A stretch of 64,000 bases of DNA from NCBI RefSeq assembly GCF_000210295.1, contig NC_026737.1, positions 1,310,174 to 1,374,173 on the forward strand. The letters are read 5' to 3'. Positions 38,924-48,800 of this stretch are shown here, piece after piece (position 1 is the first letter of the stretch; the number at the start of each line of letters is the position of its first letter). The notes under the pieces are model-generated. The model was not told where the DNA came from, did not search any database, and saw only the letters and a list, made by a program, of their open reading frames with translations. The DNA comes from Trypanosoma brucei gambiense DAL972. Its lineage: Eukaryota > Euglenozoa > Kinetoplastea > Trypanosomatida > Trypanosomatidae. A program made the translations under genes and the position numbers.

Positions 38924-41900
38924 CACTAAAGACTTACCTTCATCGACAAAAGTTAAGTGAAATGATACAGAAACGAGTGCGCGTCGTACAGTTTCATACC
39001 CTCTGAGTCAAAGCCATTATCAACAGCCATATCGACTTAACGAGTATCACAGAATGCATAACACATGTATGCACATGTTTGGTATCGCATAGCTTTGTTG
39101 ATTATTCAAACATCCCCCCTCTCTTGGTGAGAAACTACAATGCTTGTACCATTTGACAAAAAAAAAACTTGAGAAATATTTTCACGCGGGGATAGCAGCG
39201 CGAATCTTTCTAGAAGGGGGACTAAGACAGTAGGACATTACGCGACATCCAGAGCCGGCACGTCCGTCCCAGTTCATCGCTATTCCATGTTGTCGTTTTC
39301 CGAGTGGGTTAGAAAAACAGCACAGGTGGGTGAAGCGGTCAAGTCATTTACGAATGACTTTGCTGTTGGCGATTCGCACCGTCCCAAAGTTTTTTTTTCA
39401 AAAAAGGGGGAATGCTCCACTCTTTCACCTCGGAGTTGACAGGTGACCGACATGCCATCGACATCGTGTATCCAAAGCAGCGGCAGCCCGGCCCCAAATG
39501 GTTAAACTCCCTGCGCTGAGGTAACGCGCCCCGCATAGGCACATGGAAAATATCCTTACTGATGAGGTTTGAATCACCCGCAGCCCTAGTGCTCCCCGCC
39601 GACTACCAAAGAAACAACCAACCCTGTTTCCCCCTTCGATAAACAATGCAATGGGGCGACAAACCTTTATCTCACGGACTGCTGGCCGAAATCCCTGGTG
39701 AAACAGCATTTCCGGCTGGTCGTTAAGTGGAGTCAACACGGTACTCACAGCTTACACCGCGCCCGCGCCCACACCCTCGCCTCGGGGGTCCCTCCCTCCC
39801 CCAAGAAACGCCACAGCCGCCGCGGGACGACACCATTCGCTGGTCCCACCGCCCTAGGGAAAATGCGGATGTCAGAGGATTCTCACCGCGCCATGCTTGG
39901 ATCCCTTTACCTTCCCTTTTGCCTTTGCCACCGTTGCTTTACACTAAAGTTGGCTCCCACATGCCCGCGGTCGCGTTCGGACCGTCGTGTTGGGAGCAAA
40001 ATAATCGCCCTAGCAGTCGACCGGGTGTCTCCCTGTGTGCGCGGGGGCTGTCACCGCTTCGCTGGCAAACCGTTCCACGTCGGCTTCCCCAGCAAAAAGT
40101 TTGCCACACAACTCGGTGCCGCCCACAGCCACTCCCTGTTCCACGTAGTGAAAATGCACGTGGGACAGAAGGATTAATAATGCACAGCCGAAACACCGGG
40201 TATGGCGCCAACGCCTTGTTTGAAAGAAACTGTCCAGGTTGGCCATCAACACAGGAAGACACACAAGTAAACACGAGAATGCACCAGTTCCATGAGTGAA
40301 CATGGATTCGAAGGCAAAAAGGGATAAAGGACGAAACAATAATGAAAGCTGTGTCCCCCCCCCCCCGCCTTACCTCACCAATTGTGGTTAAGAGGCGAAC
40401 CTGTTGGTTTGGAGGACTTTGGGGCGCACCCGGGTGGAGATGTTTCAGATGCGGAAGGGTTGGAAGAGTTGGAAGGGAGATGCGAATCCACCATCTTACG
40501 CGAAGTGGGAGGCACGAAAAGGAAGCACGGCAACTGTAGCAAAAGCAACGTGAATGCCAGCGGTGTGTTTGCGCTGTTTTCGCGGCGCTGGAAAGTGTGC
40601 AAAGACCGGAAAAATAGAGTTGTGGTTCATGTAAAACCGCATGCGTGCAATGCCCGGTGGTGAAGCAGGATTTAAGAAAAAAAAAAGATAAATACGCGGG
40701 GGGGAAGCTTACGAGTTCAACATGTGAAAGGTGTTTCGTAGCAGGGGCTTCGATAATGCACATCAACCTCGTGAGTATGCACGGCCCCGTGGCACCGCTA
40801 AAGGGACTACGAGCAGTGGAGGGAAAGTGGGGTTAGCCGTAGCCGCGCCGGTGTTGAAACCAAAATAAAAAAAGGGATGACGTGGAGGTAACAGTTAAAG
40901 AAGGAGAGGATAGAGAGAACAGGGTGGGGTTGGAATAAAATGTTCCTAGTAAACTTTTGATGTTCACGGGGCACGTGGGACTCCAAAGAATAAGGAGAGG
41001 TGCGCACTTAAGGCACACACAAGAAAAATGCATACTGAATCCGATTGCGCGCTCCGAGGGGTTTCCTGACGCTTTTATAAGGAAGTGGAAGGTGTAAAGT
41101 GAAACCCACCAGTGCCCCATACTGCGGCTAAACGTAAGCGAGGCGAGTTGGTCTAAAAGGTTTAGTAGGAAGGATACACGGCGATGGAAAGAAGGACGTT
41201 TACAACAAATTGAAGTTGGGTATCCAAGGATTGCTGAGCCACTTGCCCGAATGCACTGCCGTGGAGAAGCTGAAGATGAAACATGAACTAATAGGCTTGA
41301 TGGGGAAAGCGCCTCGCGGGGAGGCAAAAATTGGCGGGGTTCCTTTCCGTTTGACTCCGAAGGGGAGGCCCAAAAAGAGTACATACCAAAACAGAGGGTA
41401 ATTCTAAGAGGCAGGACTTGTTTAGTCCCACCAAAATCTGTGGTGAATCATCTTCCAGTTCCTGCGGCAGCTACGGTAAGGTTAACGGCGTTGAGCGTAG
41501 CAGTGTCACCCCGTCAAAAGCATTAAAAAACGGAATATATGGGACAGTGGTGACATAATTGCAACAGCAAGACATCCCCTTCATTTACGGTAACGGCATG
41601 CGCACAGTTGCTCAAATGACGCTCAACCAGCCGATTAAACTTTCCGTGGGATGCAGCTACGACAGTAACCCTGCGCATACCCTTCCTAACAAGCACCTGC
41701 TGGCGTAGAAAATATGAAAAATCATAAGAGACAGCCCGTTACGAGATGTGACCGCAGTGATCCAGCAAGCACATGGCTCTATGGTGGAGGTTTTGAATTC
41801 CGCAACAACAACAGCTAAAATCATTAAATGATAGAGGGCGCTACACCGTATAGAGCGGTGGGAAGCATGCTCAAAACCAAACCCGAAAGAAAGAAAATGT

Positions 41901-42060
41901 GAACAAGGTTGTCGCGGTTCGTCATCAACTTCGGGAACGGGAGCGATTGAGGTTACAATGAGCCGAGCTTTTTTTAAAAAAAAAATCGCCCCTTACCCTT
42001 CCCGATTCCTCCACCCCCCCCCCTCCCTACACAAAGGAAAAGAAAAGAAAAAAAGTTACA
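38924..42060 (-). other. Gene-poor region with possible retroposon remnants
   Basis: About 3.1 kb between the ERV46-like and BAP31-like genes. The middle (39700-40700) is richer in G+C than its flanks and has medium-length frames on both strands, none with convincing protein character. Plus-strand frames around 40985-41200 give broken pieces resembling C2H2 zinc fingers (CALKAHTRKMH; CPYCG in one frame, VSEASWSKRF in another). This might be a decayed ingi/DIRE-type retroposon, but the evidence is weak. Confidence 0.3.
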
Positions 42061-43278
42061 TCAAAACTGCTTCCCTCTATTCATCTTTATCTGCATCCGC
42101 CTGATGCTGTGGAAGAAGAGGGAATCAATAAGGCCAGTTACCGTGTAAACACCGCCGCCTACGGCGCACAGTTGCAACACCAGATGCACAATGGATGGAT
42201 ATGGGTGTGTACGCTTGACTGAGACGCGAATGGGAGAGAGATCGTATGATATGAACACTCCTGGTACCACAGATGGATCATGTTTGGCATTGTTGTTCTC
42301 TCCTCCCTTTGGAGTCTCCCAACTTGGGGTGAAGTGATGCGTCACAGAGTATTGGTTAGATTCTACCACGCGGCCGCCTCCAACTAATGACTCAATACGG
42401 TAAACTGTGGGCACCACCTTCACGAAATACGAGAACCGGCCAATTAGAGGCTCGGATGGATCCGTAGCGCCACGCACATTTGCCATCCCGTCCATAGGAT
42501 TACTTTGTCCTGGAAACCGCTCACCAAACTCCAGGGAATGCACGATATGACTAAGATTCAACTTCTGTATAGTCTCCCCTTTAAAACTATGCAGGTGTTG
42601 ACCAAAGAAATTAAACATACGACCCGGTATGAAATGAATGTTTCCCGTCACTCGCGGAACACTAAAGGAGGCGTGCAAGTTACACCCCTCTGTGGACGCA
42701 CTTGCCGCCGCCATCTTAAGCCGCTCATGCACGCACTGCACAATACTGGCATCGTCTTCGTGGAACTCCCACTGGCGCTCCGCAAATGCGCGCCGCACAT
42801 CATCACAAGTGTGACAACAGTCCCCTGGATTACTCTCGGCACCGTAGCAACTCGGGCACTTTCCATGCTCAGCTCCGTTCCCATCAGCTGGTTGCTTCTT
42901 CATATCCATGAGTGGTCGTGCCTCACCGAGTGGAACCAATGTATCGGGATTCACACGAACCCTGGCAGTGTCTGTCAGAACATTTTCAACGTGCTCACCA
43001 AAGGCGTCAATGGCGTCCGCCGTCATGAGATCACATGGCACCCGTGGGAACGTAATGTTTACTTTCATGTGCATGATACCGCCGATATGCGGATCAACGT
43101 ACATCTCATGTTGTTCCACGGAGGAAAAGAAGTAACGCACCTCACCCACGACGAGAAAAGTGATTATGAGAATGGACGCCATGGAGAGAACACCACCAAG
43201 CGCCGTACGCTGCCGGGCATCCCGCTCGAAACGCTCGTCAAACTTCGGGAAGACATCAAGGCGGCTGAGGCCTTTCAT
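42061..43278 (-). CDS. ERV46/ERGIC3-like cargo receptor of COPII/COPI vesicles
   Basis: A 405-residue protein, ATG at 43278 (MKGLSRLDVFPKF). The short cytosolic N-terminus (LDVFPKFDERFERDARQRTALGG) and first span (about 28-50) match the ERGIC_N domain. The lumenal domain has the conserved CPSCYGAE, then CCHTCDDVRRAFAERQWEF, diagnostic for Erv46/ERGIC3, and VTGNIHFIPG with HIVHSLEFGE. A second span near the C-terminus (HLVLQLCAVGGGVYTVTGLIDSLF) is followed by a short basic tail. It cycles between ER and Golgi and retrieves or packages lumenal cargo together with Erv41. The tail KQF does not show a clear dilysine signal. An acceptor lies 57 bases upstream. Confidence 0.96.
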   Translation of the reverse strand: MKGLSRLDVFPKFDERFERDARQRTALGGVLSMASILIITFLVVGEVRYFFSSVEQHEMYVDPHIGGIMHMKVNITFPRVPCDLMTADAIDAFGEHVENVLTDTARVRVNPDTLVPLGEARPLMDMKKQPADGNGAEHGKCPSCYGAESNPGDCCHTCDDVRRAFAERQWEFHEDDASIVQCVHERLKMAAASASTEGCNLHASFSVPRVTGNIHFIPGRMFNFFGQHLHSFKGETIQKLNLSHIVHSLEFGERFPGQSNPMDGMANVRGATDPSEPLIGRFSYFVKVVPTVYRIESLVGGGRVVESNQYSVTHHFTPSWETPKGGENNNAKHDPSVVPGVFISYDLSPIRVSVKRTHPYPSIVHLVLQLCAVGGGVYTVTGLIDSLFFHSIRRMQIKMNRGKQF

Positions 43279-43912
43279 GGCACCCCACGACTAAAACAAA
43301 CGGGCGTTACACCCAGCAAATTATATCGATTTCACTACAACAGAAAAAGAAAGTGGGGTGAAAATGCTAAAGGGTGCCCGCAGGAGGTGTGAGTGTAGTG
43401 GTATTAGTGCTGGTGGAAAAATGCAATATGCAGAGTTAGACAAGTTTTGTGCGAGACTCGGTGCTTATCGATACAAGTCATAAAGTACGTGAAACGGGTT
43501 AAAGCATACCTGTGGAAGGTTACTTAGCCAAAAAAAAAAAATGGAAAAAAGTGCTTGCCCTACGCGCATTCATATACACTATTTTTTCCCTTTCTATTGC
43601 TCCCATTTTCTCTTGTCTAAGTGTTTACGCAGTTGATTACCACATCAACGTTCATATATTTCTTTTGCGTCTTCTTTAATATATACGTGTGTGGTCTCGC
43701 GTTCAGGAAGACAGGGAAGCTGAGAGCACAAGCCCGCAATTACATAAAATGTCTACACAATGAACCACAGAAGTTTGTTCCTTCTGTGCGTGAGGAATAG
43801 TGAAAGGGGAGCTCACAGAATATCCCTACACACACATACATATGTATGTGCATATATTTCAAGGCGGCCTTTCCAGAAAAAAATATATATATCTAGTCTA
43901 CGGTAACTCTAG
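43279..43912 (-). other. Intergenic spacer
   Basis: Between the coiled-coil gene and the ERV46-like gene. Contains the acceptor at 43335-43375, an A-run at 43531-43541 and short AT repeats around 43883-43892. No gene. Confidence 0.6.
43335..43375 (-). promoter_or_regulatory. Probable trans-splice acceptor of the ERV46-like gene
   Basis: On the minus strand a clean pyrimidine run (about 43368-43340) ends in GTTGTAG, with AG at 43336-43335. This gives a 5' UTR of about 56 bases. Confidence 0.65.
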
Positions 43913-45112
43913 TCACACGGCAGGCACCACTAGTTGCACACGCTTGGTGTCGTTTAAAGAATACCTCACGCTTTGCCCAGAAATCCCACATATGTCGTCG
44001 CGATCGCAATCCTGCTCACTTTCCTCGTCCTCAGCGCCTGCCGAGTTCCACGACCCTCGCTGTGTTAACCCTGATACCGTGTCACCAGTATGTCGGGTAC
44101 TGCGGGCATAATCGTCATCGTCTCCATCGGAACCGGTGTCAAGAACAATACTCTTCTGCGCGAAGCTAACTCCACGAGACATGGAGCGCGAGGACCGCCG
44201 TGACCGTTTTATCCCCAAAAGCGGCTCGTTGTTTCGCATTTCCATTAATTGATTTTCCGTTTCCTCCGCTTGACTCGCAGCCTCCTCCCCGCGCCGTGAC
44301 TCCACATCAAAAAGCGCTTCCGACTGAAGCATGCACAACCTTCGACGATTCTCCAAAGTGGTGAACCTCTCCCGCACGGCACATATCTCCTTTTTCAGTC
44401 TCTCTTTTTCCTCCATAACTGCGTCGTAGCTTTGGTGCTGTCGCTGCAACTCCTCGAGGGAATGTTTAGCCTCTTCCACACGGCTGGCGAGATGAACGCA
44501 CTGCACCTCCGCATTCTTAATCTGTGCCGTGTAGTCCACAATGGGTTCCACGTAATATTGTTGTTCTAGTACCACCATTTGCATAAGCTCCACAGCGACC
44601 TTTTGTGTTTGTTCTTCCAGTTGCTCTCTCATTCTCTCGAGCTCGATAATTTGGGGGCGAAGCTCCTCCTCCTCCCTCTTCAGCGACTTTTCTTCCTCTT
44701 CAAGTGCAGCTAGTTCGGTCATTGGGGGAGGTAACGTGTTTCTCATCAAGTTTGCGGCATACCGAAAGTAATCACTTGCCGAGGTTTCCGTTCCGGTCCC
44801 AGAGGTACGTGGGGAAGCGCTCACGTACCCATGCAGGTTTGGTGCCTGCGCTGCGGGGAATTGAGTAATGAAAGGTGCGGGATTCGTTGCGCGGGTGCTC
44901 GTTTCTAGAGAGCCAAGTCGAGGAGCAGTTGCAGCCATAACAAACTCTCCTTGTGCCGCAGCTGTTGGGGGCATTGCGTGGCTGGTTGCACTCAAGTGCT
45001 GAGGGATGCGTAATGTCGGCACATCGGGCATTGCAAGCGGCAGACCCGTGTGATACGAAGGAGCCAAACCCTCAGGCTGCCTCTGGTACAGCGGTGGTGT
45101 TGATGCGCGCAT
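43913..45112 (-). CDS. Coiled-coil hypothetical protein
   Basis: A 399-residue protein from the ATG at 45112 (MRASTPPLYQRQP). The first ~130 residues are Pro/Ala/Thr-rich and probably disordered. Residues about 135-290 form a long coiled coil rich in Glu, Leu, Lys and Gln (ALEEEEKSLKREEEELRP and following heptads). A basic Arg/Ser patch follows (KRSRRSSRSMSRG), and the tail is acidic (DTGSDGDDDDYARS, GAEDEESEQDCDRDD). No catalytic domain is seen. The layout suggests a structural or scaffold protein, for example of the cytoskeleton, but that is a guess. Confidence 0.8.
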   Translation of the reverse strand: MRASTPPLYQRQPEGLAPSYHTGLPLAMPDVPTLRIPQHLSATSHAMPPTAAAQGEFVMAATAPRLGSLETSTRATNPAPFITQFPAAQAPNLHGYVSASPRTSGTGTETSASDYFRYAANLMRNTLPPPMTELAALEEEEKSLKREEEELRPQIIELERMREQLEEQTQKVAVELMQMVVLEQQYYVEPIVDYTAQIKNAEVQCVHLASRVEEAKHSLEELQRQHQSYDAVMEEKERLKKEICAVRERFTTLENRRRLCMLQSEALFDVESRRGEEAASQAEETENQLMEMRNNEPLLGIKRSRRSSRSMSRGVSFAQKSIVLDTGSDGDDDDYARSTRHTGDTVSGLTQRGSWNSAGAEDEESEQDCDRDDICGISGQSVRYSLNDTKRVQLVVPAV

Positions 45113-45895
45113 CAAACGAGTTGCAGCACGGGGGAGCGAGAAAAAAAATCCGCGGAGGAAATACGGGAACAGTCCGTTAGGTGTATTAGGAATGAAACTG
45201 CTCTATTACTGTCCGTGTAAAGGCCTATCGCCCAACTCTAAATGTTTAGGGAGGAAGAAAGTGAAAAGGTAGAATAGTCGAGGTGCAAGAAAAAAAAATA
45301 GAACGAAGAAATGTCGCTTTCGTGTGACAACAATGGCAGACGACTTTACCACTACTGCGACGCGACTAGGCTACAAACAAACGGTGCTGCAGCTCTTACG
45401 GGATTACCAAGCGGAAAATAGAAGCACGTACAAAAAATAAAGAATGGAGGCGCGTACCAATACGGGGTTTACTCTATGAAATATGGTAGTCTATGGGTAA
45501 AATTTATGGATGTAAGTGTATGATGCGTCGGCAACAACAACGGTAGTGCTCCACCCCAAGGACAAGCAAAAACAAGATACGAACGAAAGTCACCAAGAAA
45601 AGCGCACGCGTGCGGCAAAAAACAAAACGCGGCACTCGTTGCTTCGGAGCACAACCTGTGATTTCTTAACCACACAAGTACTAACTTGGTTCACAGTTAT
45701 TTAATTCAAAAAATGTAGCGATAACGAAAGAAAAGATCTGAAGAAGATCAAACAAAAGAAATCCCGTCAACAATGACCGCCTCGATGAGGGGCCTCAAGA
45801 GGAGCAGAGGGTAGAACAGGAGAGTTCGCAAACAAGTGCCGAGATAATGTAAAGGTGATAAAGTTGGGGCGTCCACGCAGTCCCTCAGTACACTG
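45113..45895 (-). other. Intergenic spacer
   Basis: About 0.8 kb, A-rich on the plus strand. Contains the 3' UTR of the giant repeat protein gene. No gene seen. Confidence 0.6.
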
Positions 45896-48800
45896 TCATT
45901 TCCGGAACACGAACGTCGCCAGGAGACTTTTCTTGAGAACTTCCATTACCTCGCGAATGTTGTTGGCTTTTGTGCCGTTAACTTCCTCGAGGAACCACAC
46001 GGGCTTTGACTGATACGTACGCATGAAGGGGTGCAAACGGCGTGGGTCTGAGAGCCTGTACATCGGTAAGGAACCGATGGCCAGCGTTTTAACTGTCCAG
46101 TCGAACCGCAGGCCAATATCCCACGGAACATCCAAGCTTTGCCGTCGCACTACCAGTCGGTTCTCGTCAAACTTTTCGATCGCAACACTGCCGTTTGGAA
46201 AGATGAGAGCATTGGCAACCAAAGTTGCCTCCGACGGAGAGGAAACGGGTGTGACCGTGGGCAAACCGCTAACTCTACTCGTGGAAATGAGCGGCACGTC
46301 ACCAACAGCTTGCGTGACAGCAGCTGCAGTTACATCACCTACCTTACAGACTGGTCTCTGGTTGCGGGCCATCACCTGCTTTCTATATCTTTCTAACTTT
46401 TTCCTTGCTCTTTCATGTCGCTGCTGTTCAGATAAAGTGCATTCCCGGTTAGACGCAATCCGCGGAGGCCCGTCACTGGCACGATTTCCTCCCAACCCCT
46501 CCTCTTCCACAACACATCCTTCTTCTTCGGAATTCTTGCGCCCAGCCCCACCCTCAGCCTTCATGCGCTCAGCCTCTTCTTCAGCATTCATGCGCTCAGC
46601 CTCTTCTTCAGCCTTCATGCGCTCAGCCTCTTCTTCAGCCTTCATGCGCTCAGCCTCTTCTTCAGCCTTCATGCGCTCAGCCTCTTCTTCAGCCTTCATG
46701 CGCTCAGCCTCTTCTTCAGCCTTCATGCGCTCAGCCTCTTCTTCAGCATTCATGCGCTCAGCCTCTTCTTCAGCCTTCATGCGCTCAGCCTCTTCTTCAG
46801 CCTTCATGCGCTCAGCCTCTTCTTCAGCCTTCATGCGCTCAGCCTCTTCTTCAGCCTTCATGCGCTCAGCCTCTTCTTCAGCCTTCATGCGCTCAGCCTC
46901 TTCTTCAGCCTTCATGCGCTCAGCCTCTTCTTCAGCCTTCATGCGCTCAGCCTCTTCTTCAGCCTTCATGCGCTCAGCCTCTTCTTCAGCCTTCATGCGC
47001 TCAGCCTCTTCTTCAGCCTTCATGCCATCAGCATCTTCTTCAGCCTTCATGCGCTCAGCCTCTTCTTCAGCCTTCATGCGCTCAGCCTCTTCTTCAGCCT
47101 TCATGCGCTCAGCCTCTTCTTCAGCCTTCATGCGCTCAGCCTCTTCTTCAGCCTTCATGCCATCAGCATCTTCTTCAGCCTTCATGCGCTCAGCCTCTTC
47201 TTCAGCCTTCATGCGCTCAGCCTCTTCTTCAGCCTTCATGCGCTCAGCCTCTTCTTCAGCCTTCATGCCATCAGCATCTTCTTCAGCCTTCATGCGCTCA
47301 GCCTCTTCTTCAGCCTTCATGCGCTCAGCCTCTTCTTCAGCCTTCATGCGCTCAGCCTCTTCTTCAGCCTTCATGCGCTCAGCCTCTTCTTCAGCCTTCA
47401 TGCGCTCAGCCTCTTCTTCAGCCTTCATGCGCTCAGCCTCTTCTTCAGCCTTCATGCGCTCAGCCTCTTCTTCAGCCTTCATGCGCTCAGCCTCTTCTTC
47501 AGCATTCATGCGCTCAGCCTCTTCTTCAGCCTTCATGCGCTCAGCCTCTTCTTCAGCCTTCATGCGCTCAGCCTCTTCTTCAGCCTTCATGCGCTCAGCC
47601 TCTTCTTCAGCCTTCATGCGCTCAGCCTCTTCTTCAGCCTTCATGCCATCAGCATCTTCTTCAGCCTTCATGCGCTCAGCCTCTTCTTCAGCCTTCATGC
47701 GCTCAGCCTCTTCTTCAGCCTTCATGCGCTCAGCCTCTTCCTTCTTTGTCCAAGCATCACTCTGAAGCTGGTTACGGGAAACCTTTTCTGCCTTTCTGCG
47801 TGCACCTTTATTCGCTCGCTTCCGCAGAGTTTTTCGCGCTTCAGCAAATTTTCGGGCTCTCTCAGCCTTCTTCCTGGCAGCTTCCTCCTCTGCTCTCTTT
47901 CTGGCTGCTTCCTCCTCAGCTTTCTTCCTGGCTGCTTCCTCCTCAGCTTTCTCCCTGGCTGCTTCCTCCTCAGCTTTCTTCCTGGCTGCTTCCTCCTCAG
48001 CTTTCCTCCTGGCAGCTTCCTCCTCTGCTCTCTTCCTGGCTGCTTCCTCCTCAGCCTTCTTCCTGGCTGCTTCCTCCTCAGCTCTCTTCCTGGCTGCTTC
48101 CTCCTCTGCTCTCTTCCTGGCTGCTTCCTCCTCAGCTCTCTTCCTGGCTGCTTCCTCCTCAGCTCTCTTCCTGGCTGCTCCTTCGGCCTTCATGCGTGCC
48201 TTTCGCGCTTGAGCGCGTTTTCGCATCTTTTCAGCCTTCTTCCTGGCTGCTTCCTCCTCAGCCTTCTTCCTGGCTGCTTCCTCCTCAGCTTTCTTCCTGG
48301 CAGCTTCTTCCTCAGCCTTCTTCCTGGCAGCTTCTTCCTCTGCTTTCTTCCTGGCTGCTTCCTCCTCAGCTTTCTTCCTGGCAGCTTCCTCCTCAGCCTT
48401 CTTCCTGGCTGCTTCCTCCTCAGCTTTCTTCCTGGCAGCTTCCTCCTCTGCTTTCTTCCTGGCTGCTTCCTCTTCAGCTCTCTTCCTGGCAGCTTCCTCC
48501 TCAGCTCTCTTCCTGGCTGCTTCTTCCTCAGCTTTCTTCCTGGCAGCTTCTTCCTCAGCCTTCTTCCTGGCTGCTTCCTCCTCAGCTCTCTTCCTGGCTG
48601 CTTCCTCCTCAGCTCTCTTCCTGGCTGCTTCCTCCTCAGCTCTCTTCCTGGCAGCTTCCTCCTCAGCCTTCTTCCTGGCTGCTTCCTCCTCAGCTCTCTT
48701 CCTGGCTGCTTCCTCTTCAGCTCTCTTCCTGGCAGCTTCCTCCTCAGCCTTCTTCCTGGCAGCTTCCTCCTCAGCTCTCTTCCTGGCTGCTTCTTCGGCC

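Noticed and set aside
38924..38945. GTAAGT...TTAG string just upstream of the BAP31-like start, resembling a tiny cis intron
   Set aside because: The distance of a few bases is far too short for an intron, and cis introns are extremely rare in trypanosomes; it is better read as a six-codon upstream frame.
39727..40766. Overlapping long frames on both strands in the GC-richer segment
   Set aside because: Pro/Arg/Ser/Cys-rich on both strands, non-ATG heads for the longest one; open by base composition rather than selection.
40833..41384. Minus-strand 183-codon frame with ATG
   Set aside because: Ser/Leu/Phe-rich with no motif; lies in a pyrimidine-rich spacer. Could be real but nothing supports it.
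46023..47765. Plus-strand 580-codon frame of Ser/Ala/Phe/Met/Arg repeats
   Set aside because: It is the reverse strand of array B. A 27-base repeat without stops leaves all frames open, so this is a by-product.
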